A stretch of DNA of 64,000 nt, taken from the NCBI RefSeq assembly GCF_021026375.1, contig NZ_JAJNDB010000005.1, positions 496,001-560,000 of the forward strand, in the 5' to 3' direction. The translations under genes were made by a program, and so were the position numbers. Positions 8,634-19,844 of the stretch are shown here, one piece after another. This DNA comes from Actinomycetospora endophytica. GTDB taxonomy: Bacteria; Actinomycetota; Actinomycetes; Mycobacteriales; Pseudonocardiaceae. Within the stretch, counting starts at the first letter, position 1; every line of letters begins with the position of its first letter. The notes beneath the pieces are model-generated. The model had not been told where the DNA came from and made no database searches. It saw nothing but the letters and a program-made list of their open reading frames with translations.

Positions 8634-8731
8634 CCGGTAGGGAGCCGGATGTGAGAGAGCCCTATCGGCGTGCTGGTCTGCCTCTGCCGTCAGGTGTCAG
8701 CAACGGACCATCGCTGCCGGTAGGGAGCCGG
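8634..8731. repeat. 15-bp direct repeat bounding the ligase/ALDH gap
   Basis: CCGGTAGGGAGCCGG occurs at 8634-8648 and 8717-8731, 83 bp apart. The second copy abuts the ligase stop codon (8732-8734). The gap of about 130 bp has no gene; it may hold an internal promoter for the aldehyde dehydrogenase or be the scar of an excised or slipped segment. Confidence 0.7.
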
Positions 8732-10128
8732 CTAGCGCTTCGTGTGCTCCCGCTCGTCGACCACACGCCGCGACTTGTGCTCGGCGCGCTCGAGGGTGTT
8801 GGCGTCGACCGACTCGAAGGTCACGCGGACGCCGAGGAAGGACTGCAGGCCCGAGCCGGTGTCGCGGTCGAAGGCCTCCCGCTGACCGTCCGGGAGCGTC
8901 GTCTCCGCCCGGACGATCATCTCGTCCATCGAGCCCGTGCGGCGCACGATGATCTGGTGCTCGCCGCCGTAGTCGGCCACCTGGCGCAGGTAGTTGTCGA
9001 CCTCCGTCGGGTACACGTTCTCCCCGCGGATGTGGATCATGTCGTCGATCCGGCCGTACACGCCGTTCGGCAGCTTCGGGTAGGTGCGCCCGCAGGGGTT
9101 GTCCTCCATGACCCAGCGGGTGAGGTCGTTCGATGCGAGCCGGATCATCGGCTGCGATGTGCGCTCGAGGTGCGTGTAGACCGGCGTGCCCTCGCTGCCG
9201 TAGGGCACCGTCCGGAACGTCTCCGGGTCGCACACCTCGTGCCAGACGATGTCCTGCCACAGGAGCATCCCCTCGGGGGTCTCCTTCGTGGCCGACGCCG
9301 ACATGAACGGCGTCATCTCGGCCATCGTCCCGCAGTCGATCACCGTCGCGCCGAAGGAGTCCTCGATCGCCTTGCGCACCGACGGCACCGAGGCCCCCGG
9401 CTCGCCGGAGAAGAACATGACCTTGAGCCCGAACTCGCGGGGGTCGATCTTCTCCTTCTCGGCGACCTCGGCCAGGCGCAGCGCGTACGACGGCGTCGCG
9501 TAGAACGCCGCCGGCTTCACCCGGGCCAGCCAGGTGACCGCCCGCGCCGTCATGCCCTGCGCGCCGGCACCGAACGGCAGGACGCGGCAGCGCAGCCGCT
9601 CGGCCGCGGTCATCGCGCCCCACGAGCCGAGGTAGAGCGAGAACAGCGCGGCGACGAACACCGTGTCCCCGGGCCGCACGCCCATCCCCCACAGGATGCG
9701 CGCCTGGTTGTCGGCGATGACCTCCCAGTCGCGGCGCCCCAGCGCGAACGCCGTGGGGGCACCCGTCGTCCCGGACGTGCCGTGGATGTGGTGGATCTCG
9801 GACTCGTCGCAGCACACGTAGTCGCCGAACGGCGGGTGGTCCGCCTGGGACTGACGCATCTCGGCCTTCGTCACCACCGGGACCTGCTCGAACGCCTCCC
9901 ACGACGTGATGTCGGCCGGCTTGAGGTCCACCGCGTCCCACTTGTTCTTGTAGAAGCTCGAGGTGGAGTACGCGTACTCCATGACCTCGCGCAGCCGCAC
10001 GAGCACGGCGGCGTCGCGCTCGGCCGGGTCCATCGTCTCGCGCACCGGGAACCAGTACGGCGACGACGGGTCGGGCAGGTAGTCCTGGTCGTAGCGGGTG
10101 GGGAACGCCCACTCCTCCATGGCTGCCA

Positions 10129-10129
<1 letters not shown>
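8732..10129 (-). CDS. Acyl-CoA ligase of the PaaK type, probable 2-hydroxyisobutyrate-CoA ligase
   Basis: The 465-residue enzyme belongs to the phenylacetate-CoA ligase branch of adenylate-forming enzymes. It has the phosphate loop HGTSGTTGAPT (residues 116-126), a GTMAEM segment, and a C-terminal half with IRGENVYPTEV. It would activate a carboxylic acid with ATP and CoA. The ATG at 10129 shares one base with the TGA of the ThDP lyase gene (TGATG), so the two are translationally coupled. Paired with a 2-hydroxyacyl-CoA lyase, the natural substrate would be 2-hydroxyisobutyrate. An aryl substrate cannot be ruled out from sequence alone. Confidence 0.82.
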
Positions 10130-11892
<1,763 letters not shown>

Positions 11893-11944
11893 TCATCGTC
11901 GAGTGACTGCGGCCACGACGCCCCCGGTGACCGCTGTCACGCCA

Positions 11945-11973
11945 CCTTGGCGCATTCTGAATTCAGAAGTCAA
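11945..11973 (-). promoter_or_regulatory. Candidate lyase promoter with GntR-type operator
   Basis: A perfect 14-bp palindrome, TTCTGAATTCAGAA, lies at 11955-11968 between the divergent lyase and GntR genes. On the minus strand a TTGACT box (11968-11973) directly precedes it, so the palindrome would fill the -35/-10 spacer of the lyase promoter. The -10 region (11945-11950) is a poor match. Its AT content stands out in this GC-rich DNA. The GntR regulator is the obvious candidate binder. Confidence 0.55.
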
Positions 11974-12118
11974 TACATGGGAGTGATCCAGTCGCTACTG
12001 GCGGCGACCACGGAGCGCGATACGGTGGGTCTACCCCGCCGCGGCGGGTGTGAAGCGCGCCACGTGTGCGGAAAAGGTCGAGGGTTTCTCGAGCTCGCGA
12101 GCGGCCCTGAGGGGTGGG

Positions 12119-12790
12119 ATGAGCGCGCTACCGCAGATGCCTTCGCGGACCGACCAGGTCTTCGAGGCCATCGTCGACGACATCTGCACCGGGAAGCTCG
12201 CCCCCGGCACGCCGCTGCGCCAGGAGCAGCTCGCCGAGCGCTTCAACGTGTCCCGGCAGCCGATCCAGCAGGCGCTGCTCCTGCTCCGCAACCAGGGCCT
12301 GGTCCGGGAGTTCGGACGGCGCGGCCTCGAGGTGGCGCCCCTCGAGCCGGACTTCGTCAGCCACCTCTACGAGCTGCGCTCCCTGCTCGACGGGCAGGCG
12401 GCCCGGCTCGCGGCGACCCGCCGCAGCGACGAGTGGCTCGAGCAGGCCTCCGAGGTCGTCGCCACCGGCAACCAGGCGTTCGCCGACCGGGCGTTCGCGC
12501 AGATGATCCGCGGCGACGTCGAGTTCCACCGCGCCGTCGTCGACGCCTCCGGCAACCCGCTGCTGGTCGAGAGCGCGGGCGTGATGTGGCGCAACGTGCA
12601 GCGGGTGATGGGCGAGGTGCTCTTCCAGGGCGGCGCGCCGGCCTGGGTGTGGGAGGACCACACCGCGATCCTCGAGGCCATCCGGGATCGGGACGCCGAC
12701 GCGGCCGAGGCCCTCTCGCGACGCCACGCCGAGCACGGCGAGCAGCTCATCCTCGACGCCATGACCGACGCGAAGACCGGGTCCGACTAG
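12119..12790 (+). CDS. GntR-family regulator with FCD domain
   Basis: The 223-residue protein has an N-terminal winged helix (EQLAERFNVSRQPIQQALLL, about residues 41-60) and a C-terminal all-helical FCD effector domain. Candidate metal ligands are visible in GDVEFHRAV, EDHTAILEAI and RRHAEHGEQ. The ATG at 12119 has a purine-rich GAGGGGTGGG upstream. It is divergent from the lyase operon and probably represses it until a hydroxyacid or CoA intermediate binds. Its TAG stop (12788-12790) overlaps the stop of the convergent carbonic anhydrase-like gene on a shared CTAG. Confidence 0.9.
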   Translation: MSALPQMPSRTDQVFEAIVDDICTGKLAPGTPLRQEQLAERFNVSRQPIQQALLLLRNQGLVREFGRRGLEVAPLEPDFVSHLYELRSLLDGQAARLAATRRSDEWLEQASEVVATGNQAFADRAFAQMIRGDVEFHRAVVDASGNPLLVESAGVMWRNVQRVMGEVLFQGGAPAWVWEDHTAILEAIRDRDADAAEALSRRHAEHGEQLILDAMTDAKTGSD

Positions 12791-13323
12791 CCCTGGGTCG
12801 TGGCGTCCCGATGCACGCCGAGCAGGTGGCGGTAGGCGGCGGCGCTGACCTGGTTGAACCCCTGCTCGTCCTCGCTGGTCTCGCGCCGGACCTTGCCCGG
12901 GACGCCCGCGACGAGGGAGCCGGGCGGCACCGTCACGCCCTGGGAGATCACCGCACCCGCGGCCACGACGGAGCCCCGCCCCACCGTCGCCCCGTTCATG
13001 ATCACCGCGCCCATCCCGACGAGGACCCCGTCCTCGACGGTGCAGCCGTGCACGACCGCCTTGTGCCCGACGGTCACGTTCTCCCCCACCGTGCAGGGGA
13101 AGCCCGAGTCGGCGTGCAGCACCGAGCCGTCCTGGATGTTCGAGCCCGCGCCGACCGAGATCGCGTCGTTGTCGGCACGCACCACCGCCGAGTACCAGAT
13201 GCCGACCTCGGCACCCAGCGTCACGCGGCCGGCGACGACCGCGCCCGGGGCGATCCAGGCGGTGGGATCGACCTGCGGGTGGTGGCCGTCGACGGTGACG
13301 AGCAGTGGCTCCATGACGCCCAT
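12787..13323 (-). CDS. Gamma-carbonic anhydrase family protein
   Basis: The 178-residue protein is a left-handed beta-helix of hexapeptide repeats. The three zinc histidines of the gamma class are present as H70 (VLHAD), H87 and H92 (GHKAVVHGC). Such trimers hydrate CO2 or act as acyltransferase-like scaffolds; activity cannot be read from sequence. The start is uncertain: ATG at 13323 or 13314, neither with a clear ribosome binding site. It lies 41 bp after the third Roadblock gene and may be the last gene of that operon. Confidence 0.88.
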   Translation of the reverse strand: MGVMEPLLVTVDGHHPQVDPTAWIAPGAVVAGRVTLGAEVGIWYSAVVRADNDAISVGAGSNIQDGSVLHADSGFPCTVGENVTVGHKAVVHGCTVEDGVLVGMGAVIMNGATVGRGSVVAAGAVISQGVTVPPGSLVAGVPGKVRRETSEDEQGFNQVSAAAYRHLLGVHRDATTQG

Positions 13324-13364
13324 CGAATCAGCCGGGTCCCGGGCCCGCCGGGGCGGCCGTCGCG

Positions 13365-14093
13365 TCAGACGTCCGCCGCGGCCGGCTCCTCGCGGGGTGA
13401 GGGGATCGGCGGGCCGTCGTCGTCCGGGTCCGGCCCGCTCTCGGCCTCCGGCACGTCCCCGCCCCACCGCGCGGGATCGGGAGCCGAGGTCACGACGACG
13501 GGCACCATCGCCGGCGGAGGCGCGGGTTCGTCCCCCGGCGTCGGCTCGACGGCCTCCGGCACCGCACCCGCCGTCGGGACGACCGGTTCGAGGCCCGGCA
13601 GGCCCTCCGGCACGACGGCGGGCGCGATCGGCTGGACGGGACCGACCAACCAGCGCCCGTCGACGGGACGGCGCTGGAGGGTCGGGCCCGCGGTGAGCTC
13701 CTCGACCGGGACCTCCGCGAGCCGCAGCCGCGCCCGCGCTACGGCCCGCGGGCTCCCGGCCACGACGGCCGCCAGGACGAGGCGGTCGCCGTGGGGATCC
13801 GGAATCTCGCGCAACAGGTGCACCCAGCCGTCCCCGGCCTCGACGGTCAGGGTCCCGGCCGTGCCCGGCGAGCCGTTGGTGATCGCCCGGGCCGCGCGCG
13901 CGAGGTCGGCGTGGCCGGCCCCGAGCAGCTCGAGGTCGGCGAGGTCGCCCTCGCGCGTGCAGGCGTCGAGGACGAAGCCGCTGCCGACGTCGACGAGGGT
14001 GGCCGCGACCACCCGCCGGTCCTCGAGCAGCGACGCCAGCACCGTCGAGAGCCCGTCGGTGCGGACGCAGGTGACGTGACGGTGCCGTCCCAC
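13365..14093 (-). CDS. Roadblock/LC7-like protein with proline-rich tail
   Basis: The 242-residue protein starts at a GTG. Its first 125 residues (LVDVGSGFVLDACT, LLREIPDPHGDRLVLAAVV) fit the compact alpha/beta fold of Roadblock/LC7 domains, which dimerise and regulate small Ras-like GTPases in bacteria. The rest is rich in proline, alanine and acidic residues and is probably disordered. It is the third in a run of three related genes, 20 bp from the second. The partner GTPase is not in this window. The family call for this divergent member is less sure than for its neighbour. Confidence 0.65.
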   Translation of the reverse strand: MGRHRHVTCVRTDGLSTVLASLLEDRRVVAATLVDVGSGFVLDACTREGDLADLELLGAGHADLARAARAITNGSPGTAGTLTVEAGDGWVHLLREIPDPHGDRLVLAAVVAGSPRAVARARLRLAEVPVEELTAGPTLQRRPVDGRWLVGPVQPIAPAVVPEGLPGLEPVVPTAGAVPEAVEPTPGDEPAPPPAMVPVVVTSAPDPARWGGDVPEAESGPDPDDDGPPIPSPREEPAAADV

Positions 14094-14113
14094 TTCGGAT
14101 CGGTCGGTTCCGG

Positions 14114-14548
14114 TCAGCGCCGTCCGGCCTGCTGGTAGTACCCCGGGTCGACCGCCGGGCTCGCGTCCGGACCGTCCATCGTGAAGCGCTGGGCGATCAT
14201 GCGCAGGTCACGCCGGGCCATCGCCAGGTTGGCCTGCTGCCGGTTGAGCACCAGGTAGAAGAAGATCTTGTCGTCGTCGTTGCGCGAGTAGACGGGACGG
14301 ATCAGGTGGTACTGGGTGTCGAGGGTGATCAGGATGTCCTCGATCGTCTCGCGCAGGCCCAGCTTCTGCATCACGTCGAACTTCGAGCGCACGACCTCGC
14401 TGTTGCCGGGAGCGGCGACATCGAGGTCGAACTCCGCGCTGCCGCCGCGTGAGCCCAGGGTCATGCCGCTCTCGTAGTCGACGATCGCGACCGCGAAGGC
14501 GCCCTTGATGTTGGTCGCGGCGTTGAGGACGTAATCGATGTCAGCCAT
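14114..14548 (-). CDS. Roadblock/LC7-domain protein
   Basis: The 144-residue protein is a near-complete single Roadblock domain: ATNIKGAFAVAIVDYESGMT, then LITLDTQYHLIRPV and DDKIFFYLVLNRQQANLAMA. In other actinobacteria such proteins sit beside MglA-like GTPases and sensor kinases in conserved signalling operons. Here it is flanked by two larger Roadblock-like proteins instead. The ATG is at 14546-14548, 49 bp after the upstream gene. It is the most conserved-looking of the three. Confidence 0.82.
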   Translation of the reverse strand: MADIDYVLNAATNIKGAFAVAIVDYESGMTLGSRGGSAEFDLDVAAPGNSEVVRSKFDVMQKLGLRETIEDILITLDTQYHLIRPVYSRNDDDKIFFYLVLNRQQANLAMARRDLRMIAQRFTMDGPDASPAVDPGYYQQAGRR

Positions 14549-14597
14549 TGAAGGTGCTCTCCATCAGGGGTGGCTCGGATCGGGGGACGACGGGGGT

Positions 14598-16202
14598 TCA
14601 GGACAGACGGCGTAGTCCGTCGATGAGCCGTCTCAGCACCGAGGGCTCACTCGTGAACGCCGCGGCGCCGGCCACGGCGGCCGCAGGGCGGACCGTCGGG
14701 ACGGATCGGGGGGTGGGCAGGCCGCCGGGCAGGTGGGTGCCCGGCATGCGCTGCGGGAGGACCGGCAGCTCGTCGTCGTCGGCCTCGGCGTCCGCCGCGG
14801 CTTCCTCCTCGGGAGCGTCGGCGGCGGTCTCGGTGGGCTCCAGCGGCGGCGCGGTGATGATCGGGTAGGGCACCGGGGCCGGCATCTCGGTGGTGTCGTC
14901 CTCCGGCACGGGGGACGGCGGGGGCGGTACGACGACGACGGGGGCCCACAGGTTCGTTCGGCGGGGGGCCGGGACGGACGGCGGCTCGGGGTCCTCGGCC
15001 GACTCCCGCGCCGCGGGGATGGTGGGCTCGGGGTGCGCCGACGGTTCGACGGGTGCCGACGCCTCGGCGGGCGCGTCGACGGTGTCCGCCTCCGCAGCCG
15101 GCGGAGGGGGCGGGGGCGGCACGACCTCGGGGCCGGCCGGATCCGGCTCCTCGCGGTCCTGCCGGTCCTTGCGCGCCAACCGGCCGTTCGTCGGGCGACG
15201 GACGCTCTCGTCCCGCCCCGCCGGGCGCTGCGGCGGGATGTCGACGTCGGGTTCGTGCGGCGCCGCGGGCCCGGGCATGGCCGCCGGGGTCGCGCCCGTC
15301 ATCGGGGTCGCGGTGTCCTTCGGCGGTTCGGCCGGCGTGAACGCGTCCGCGGGCGCGGACGCGGGGAACGGGCCGGTCCTCGGGGACGGCCAGGATCGGG
15401 TGCTGCGCCCCCGGGACGGCTGGAACGGCGCGAACGGGCGGGAGGGCTCGAACGGCCGGAACGGCTCGAAGGGCTTGTTCGCCTGGGCGCGGCCGGTCGA
15501 CGACCCCGGCGTCGTCGGCGGGGGTTGCATGCTCGGCGGAGCCTGCTCGGTCGGCGACGCCGATCGGGGGGCCGGGGCCGTCGCCCCCGGGGCCGACGCG
15601 GCCGGCGTCCGCGGGAACGACGACGGGGCGGCCGGCGTGGCCGGCGTCCGCGGGAACGACGACGGGGCCGTCGTCTTCGGGAACGACGACGGGGCCGGCG
15701 CCGGGGCGGCGGGGAACGACGGGGACGGCGTGGACGGCGTGGACGGCACCGTCGACGGCGGCTCCGGAGCCGCCGTGAGTGCCCGCGGCCCGGTCGGCGA
15801 CCCCGCGGTGCCCAGCCCCGCGAGCGCGCGACGGGCCCACGCGAGGTTCCCGCGCGCGCGGTCGATGCGGACGGTGACCCACACGCCGTCGTCGTCGCGG
15901 TCGCTGGGGACGAGGCGCACCAGGTGGTAGGTCGAGCTGGTGGTCAGCACCAGGTCCTCGAGCTCACGCCGGCGGTCGTGCGAGACCGCCGCGAGCTGAC
16001 GCACCCACTCGATGACGGCGAGCGCCGGTCCGGGGGGCCCGCCGACCTCGCCCAGCACCCGCGAGCCGTCGGCGTCCACGGCGAGCACGTACTCCGCGCC
16101 CGGCAGTGCGGCGAGCCCGTCCACGAACCGGCCGATCCCGGCGAGCCCAGGCTCGCGCGCGGGCTCGACGGCAGGCGATGCCGTCCACCCGTGTGCGACC
16201 AC
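14598..16202 (-). CDS. Roadblock-like N-terminus with long proline-rich region
   Basis: The 534-residue protein has a Roadblock-like N-terminal domain (about 20-135: YVLAVDADGSRVLGEVGG, LTTSSTYHLVRLVP, RGNLAWARRALAGLG). A low-complexity region rich in P, A, S and T follows (about 145-490). A short conserved-looking C-terminal helix, LRRLIDGLRRLS, closes it and is basic and amphipathic enough to bind membrane or a partner. The start is a GTG at 16202 with GAGGAC upstream. It leads the three-gene Roadblock set. The proline-rich region includes near-repeats such as SSFPRTPA. Confidence 0.65.
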   Translation of the reverse strand: MVAHGWTASPAVEPAREPGLAGIGRFVDGLAALPGAEYVLAVDADGSRVLGEVGGPPGPALAVIEWVRQLAAVSHDRRRELEDLVLTTSSTYHLVRLVPSDRDDDGVWVTVRIDRARGNLAWARRALAGLGTAGSPTGPRALTAAPEPPSTVPSTPSTPSPSFPAAPAPAPSSFPKTTAPSSFPRTPATPAAPSSFPRTPAASAPGATAPAPRSASPTEQAPPSMQPPPTTPGSSTGRAQANKPFEPFRPFEPSRPFAPFQPSRGRSTRSWPSPRTGPFPASAPADAFTPAEPPKDTATPMTGATPAAMPGPAAPHEPDVDIPPQRPAGRDESVRRPTNGRLARKDRQDREEPDPAGPEVVPPPPPPPAAEADTVDAPAEASAPVEPSAHPEPTIPAARESAEDPEPPSVPAPRRTNLWAPVVVVPPPPSPVPEDDTTEMPAPVPYPIITAPPLEPTETAADAPEEEAAADAEADDDELPVLPQRMPGTHLPGGLPTPRSVPTVRPAAAVAGAAAFTSEPSVLRRLIDGLRRLS

Positions 16203-16596
16203 GCCACGTCCTCACTGCTGCTGTCGGGGTCCCGGACCGGGGAACGGTAAGGATCGCCCCACGTGACCGGCAACAGCACCGTTCAGCCCAACGGGGGACC
16301 ATTCCTCCGGACACGACATGACTCTGCGTCTCTGCCTCGCGTCGCGGTGCGACACGCCGGTCTGCTGGGCCGAACGCCGGGATTCTGCCGGAGCACCCGG
16401 GTGTCACCCCTACCCCGCAAGTGCCAGTGACCTGGCCGTCGAACGCAGTAGTAGCCATGTGGCGAAGCGGGGTATTTCGCGCCCGGACGGGTGGATCAGC
16501 CCAGGGTGACCATGCCGATACCGATCGCGAAGTGCACCGGTTCGGAGCAGTGTGGATCCTCCGGTCGCCGAGCCCTGATCACCCGCTCGTCGGCGA
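16203..16596. other. Intergenic region without recognisable gene
   Basis: This 394-bp stretch lies between the end of the AftB-like gene and the start of the Roadblock operon, both on the minus strand. Open frames here are short and have no family resemblance. It should contain the Roadblock promoter, but I see no convincing -35/-10 pair. A weak inverted repeat just past the AftB-like stop may be a terminator. Confidence 0.5.
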
Positions 16597-18579
16597 TCAC
16601 CGCACCGGCGGGGTGCACGCGACCTCGGTGAGCACCGGGTCGCGGGGGTAGCGCAGCGCGGTGCGCTCCGGGGCACCGACGAGATTGGCCCAGAACCGCG
16701 ACCACGTGAGCGGTGCCGAGACCGACGCCTCGACGTCGCGGATCGCCGGGCACTGAAGGGCCCTCGAGGCAGCCGCGACGTCGTCGGCGCGCACCGCCCG
16801 GTCGTCCGGGGCCACTCCCCCGCCCTCAGCGACGTTCCAGGCCGCGGGCAGGTTCTTGTCGTGCCCCACGCGGCCGTCGGGAACCATGATCGTGTGGGCC
16901 GCGAGCGGCTCCGCGAGCCCGACGGTGTCGGTGACGCGGACGTTCAGCGGGTTGAGCGCGCCCGCCACTCCGAGGTTGAGGAAGACCATCCCGCTGGGCT
17001 GGCCCGGGGCGAGCGGCACCGTCTCCCACTCCGGGCCCGCCGGTCCCTTGCCCCGGGCCTGCAGCGCGAGCACCGGCACCGGGCTCTGGGCGATCAGCTT
17101 GGCGCCGCCCGCGACGTAGGGGTGCCCGCGGTAGTCGTCGGCGGTCAGCGGGTGCGGGGTGCCGAGGAGCTGGACGTAGAAGTCGCGCTCGTCGGCGATC
17201 CCGGACGCCGAGATGCCGTCGTAGTTGATCCGGGCGTGGGTCCCGACGGCGAGGGCCCACACCAGCAGCGCCAGCAGCGGCAGCGCGGTGCGCCGGCGGA
17301 CGGGCAGCGCCATGACCGGGAGCAGGACGCAGAAGATCGCCGGGAGCAGCATGCGCGCGTGCATGAAGTCGCCGCCGACCCGCACGACGTAGAGCACCAT
17401 CCCCAGGCCGCCCACGACCGGCGCCAGCGCCACCGCCGCCGTCCCGGCGCGGTCCCACCTCCGGGTCGCCCGGATCGCGGCGTCGACGGGCTCGGCGCCC
17501 GGCACGGTCCGCCCGCGCCGCCGGGCCCACCACTCGCTGCGAGCCACCCGGGAGCGGACGATCCCGGCCGCCGCGACCAGCAGGAACAGCGCCGGGAGGA
17601 GCAGCCAGTAGGTGGCCACGGTGTCGCGCAGGTACGAGTAGCCCCGCCCCCAGAGCGCGACCCCGGCCTCCTTGGCGAGCGCCGTCGAGGGGACCAGCAG
17701 GCCGTAGTACCCGGCGCGGAACACCTCGTAGCCGGCGACGGGCGCGACGCACAGCGCCCCGAGCCCCACGACCCGCGCCCAGCCGCGCCGGTCCCGGGGC
17801 TGCTCGAGCACCGCGAGCGCGATCCCGACGGTCACCGACACCAGCGCGAGGTCCGGGCGCACCAGCGGACCGAGCCCGATGACCAGCGCCGACGGCCAGG
17901 CCGCCCCGGGCCGGCGTCGGGTCCCGCGGGCGGCGAACAGCCGCGGCTCGCGCTGGGACCGGCGCACGAGCAGCCACCAGGTGACGGCCAGCCAGCAGAA
18001 CGACATCCCGGTCTCGAGGCCCGAGGTGCCGAAGTCCCAGAACGGCGGCAGGGCGAGCACCACCAGCCCGCCGGCGGGCACCACGACCCGCCCGAGCCCG
18101 GTGAGCCGCCGGGCCCCGTCGAGCGCGAACCCGAGCGCGGCCGCGGAGAGCACCAGCCCGGCCGCGACGGCGGTGTACTCGAGGCGCACCGGGATCACGG
18201 AGAGCCCGAGCAGCAGGACCGTCCACAGCGTCGAGGTGCTGGTCTCCACGCGCTCGCCGATGTTGTACACCGGCCCGTTCCCGGCGAGAATCTGCCGGAC
18301 GGTGCGCAGGAAGATCAGGCCGTCGTCGGACATCCAGCGCCGCTGCCACATGAGCACGACGTCGAGGGCGACAGCGAGGCCGAGCAGCACGGCCGTCGTC
18401 GTCACCGGACGACGGCGGGCGCGGCCCGCGAGGGTGCCGGTGAGCTCGACGGCGCGCGACGCGGCCGGGTGCGCGGCGCGGATCGTGAGCCGGCCGGTCG
18501 CGGGGCCCTCCGCGGCACCCGCCGTCGTGCCGACCGTCACCGCTGCTCCCCCTGCCGGCCGCGCCGGCCTTCCCGTCAT
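16597..18579 (-). CDS. AftB-like terminal arabinofuranosyltransferase
   Basis: The 660-residue polytopic membrane protein has the GT-C pattern of AftB/ZomB-type transferases: a first transmembrane helix (about 47-65), then [20 protein letters not shown] with the acidic pair DD that is catalytic in GT-C enzymes. About ten further membrane helices and a large C-terminal extracytoplasmic domain (about 500-660) follow. In mycobacteria AftB adds terminal beta-1,2-arabinofuranose from decaprenyl-phosphoarabinose to arabinogalactan. The ATG overlaps the dgt stop by four bases (ATGA). Assignment to AftB rather than another GT-C transferase rests on motif resemblance. Confidence 0.75.
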   Translation of the reverse strand: MTGRPARPAGGAAVTVGTTAGAAEGPATGRLTIRAAHPAASRAVELTGTLAGRARRRPVTTTAVLLGLAVALDVVLMWQRRWMSDDGLIFLRTVRQILAGNGPVYNIGERVETSTSTLWTVLLLGLSVIPVRLEYTAVAAGLVLSAAALGFALDGARRLTGLGRVVVPAGGLVVLALPPFWDFGTSGLETGMSFCWLAVTWWLLVRRSQREPRLFAARGTRRRPGAAWPSALVIGLGPLVRPDLALVSVTVGIALAVLEQPRDRRGWARVVGLGALCVAPVAGYEVFRAGYYGLLVPSTALAKEAGVALWGRGYSYLRDTVATYWLLLPALFLLVAAAGIVRSRVARSEWWARRRGRTVPGAEPVDAAIRATRRWDRAGTAAVALAPVVGGLGMVLYVVRVGGDFMHARMLLPAIFCVLLPVMALPVRRRTALPLLALLVWALAVGTHARINYDGISASGIADERDFYVQLLGTPHPLTADDYRGHPYVAGGAKLIAQSPVPVLALQARGKGPAGPEWETVPLAPGQPSGMVFLNLGVAGALNPLNVRVTDTVGLAEPLAAHTIMVPDGRVGHDKNLPAAWNVAEGGGVAPDDRAVRADDVAAASRALQCPAIRDVEASVSAPLTWSRFWANLVGAPERTALRYPRDPVLTEVACTPPVR

Positions 18580-19844
18580 CCCGACACCAACCGCCGCGGC
18601 CCCTCGGTGTCCAGGCGGGCCGACCACGACCTGGCCTGCGCGTCGGTGAGGACGGCGACCTGGTCGACGACGACCCGCAGCCGGGACGCGGCGTCGGAGG
18701 CAGCGTCCCACGCCGGGCGGAACGCGGGGTCCAGGACGCCCGGCGCGCCGTCGTGCAGCCGCCCGACCAGGTCGGCGAGCAGCCCCCGTTCCCGCTCCTG
18801 GGCCGCCAGCCGCTCGGGGTCGGACATCACCCAGCGGACCGCGGCCGCCTTGAGCAGCGTCACCTCCGCGCGGGCCCCGGGCGGGACGACGAGGTCGTCG
18901 TCCGGGCCCGCGGTCTCCCCGGTCACGGCGAGGGTGGCGTCGACGGCGGCGGTGACGAACCGGCCGACGAGCTCGCTGGTCAGGTGCTTGAGGGCCACCT
19001 GGGCGCCGAGCGTGCCCGGCTCCCCCGCCTCGCGCGCCACGCCCACGAGCGGCGGGTACTCGCCGAGCCGCTCGGCGGCGGCCTCGAGGTCGGCGGTGTC
19101 CGCCCCGAACGCGTGGGCGGCGAGCGCGACGAGGCCGTCGTCGGGGTGGGCGAGCCGCTCGGGGTCGATGCGCCCGGCCAGGATGGCGTCCTCGACGTCG
19201 TGGACCGAGTAGGCGACGTCGTCGGCCCAGTCCATGGTCTGCGCCTCGAGGCACGGCACCTCGGCGCGCGCCGCGGGCAGCCCGGCGCGGACCCACGTGA
19301 ACACCTCGAGGTCGTCGGCGTAGACCCCGAACTTGCGCGACCCCGGCCGCCGCTGCCAGGGGTACTTCATGCAGGCGTCGAGGGTCGCGCGGGTGAGGTT
19401 GAGGCCGCGGCAGCGCTCGTCGTCGAGGGTCTTGGGCTCGAGGCGGGCGAGCAGCCGCAGCGTCTGCGCGTTCCCCTCGAACCCGCCGGCGTCGGCCATG
19501 ATCGCGTTCAGCGCGTACTCGCCGTTGTGCCCGAACGGCGGGTGCCCGATGTCGTGGGCGAGCCCGGCGGTGTCGACGACGTCGGGGTCGAGGCCCAGTT
19601 CCTCGGCCATCCCCCGCCCGATCTGCGCGACCTCGAGCGAGTGCGTCAGCCGGGTCCGCGGCACGCCGGTGACCTCGGCGGCCTCGCCCGGCCCGACGAC
19701 CTGGGTCTTGCCCGCGAGCCGGCGCAGCGCGGCGCTGTGCAGCACGCGGCCGCGGTCCCGGGCGAACGGCGTGCGACGGTCCCGGCCGCGTTTGGGCTCC
19801 TCGGGGAAGAACCGCTCGCGCGGGTCCCGCCGGGTGGGAGTCAC
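18576..19844 (-). CDS. dgt: Deoxyguanosinetriphosphate triphosphohydrolase-like protein
   Basis: The 422-residue HD-domain enzyme hydrolyses dNTPs to nucleoside and triphosphate. The HD metal site is visible as [30 protein letters not shown], and the later [16 protein letters not shown]. The GTG start overlaps the stop of the YdcF-like gene (GTGA). It corresponds to Rv2344c in the mycobacterial order. The chain of four-base overlaps with its neighbours on both sides suggests one tightly coupled mRNA. Confidence 0.93.
   Translation of the reverse strand: MTPTRRDPRERFFPEEPKRGRDRRTPFARDRGRVLHSAALRRLAGKTQVVGPGEAAEVTGVPRTRLTHSLEVAQIGRGMAEELGLDPDVVDTAGLAHDIGHPPFGHNGEYALNAIMADAGGFEGNAQTLRLLARLEPKTLDDERCRGLNLTRATLDACMKYPWQRRPGSRKFGVYADDLEVFTWVRAGLPAARAEVPCLEAQTMDWADDVAYSVHDVEDAILAGRIDPERLAHPDDGLVALAAHAFGADTADLEAAAERLGEYPPLVGVAREAGEPGTLGAQVALKHLTSELVGRFVTAAVDATLAVTGETAGPDDDLVVPPGARAEVTLLKAAAVRWVMSDPERLAAQERERGLLADLVGRLHDGAPGVLDPAFRPAWDAASDAASRLRVVVDQVAVLTDAQARSWSARLDTEGPRRLVSG

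Noticed and set aside
14733..16250. Long plus-strand frames opposite the proline-rich Roadblock protein
   Set aside because: Compositional shadows of a proline/alanine-rich gene; they consist of glycine/arginine runs without structure.
16203..16596. tRNA or small RNA gene in the 394-bp gap
   Set aside because: No cloverleaf, CCA end or T-loop motif could be found, and no terminator-like hairpin with a T-tract.
18580..19296. N-terminal extension of the AftB-like frame by 239 codons
   Set aside because: It runs through dgt out of frame. The ATG at 18579 in ATGA overlap with the dgt stop is the better start, and the extension is arginine-rich shadow sequence.
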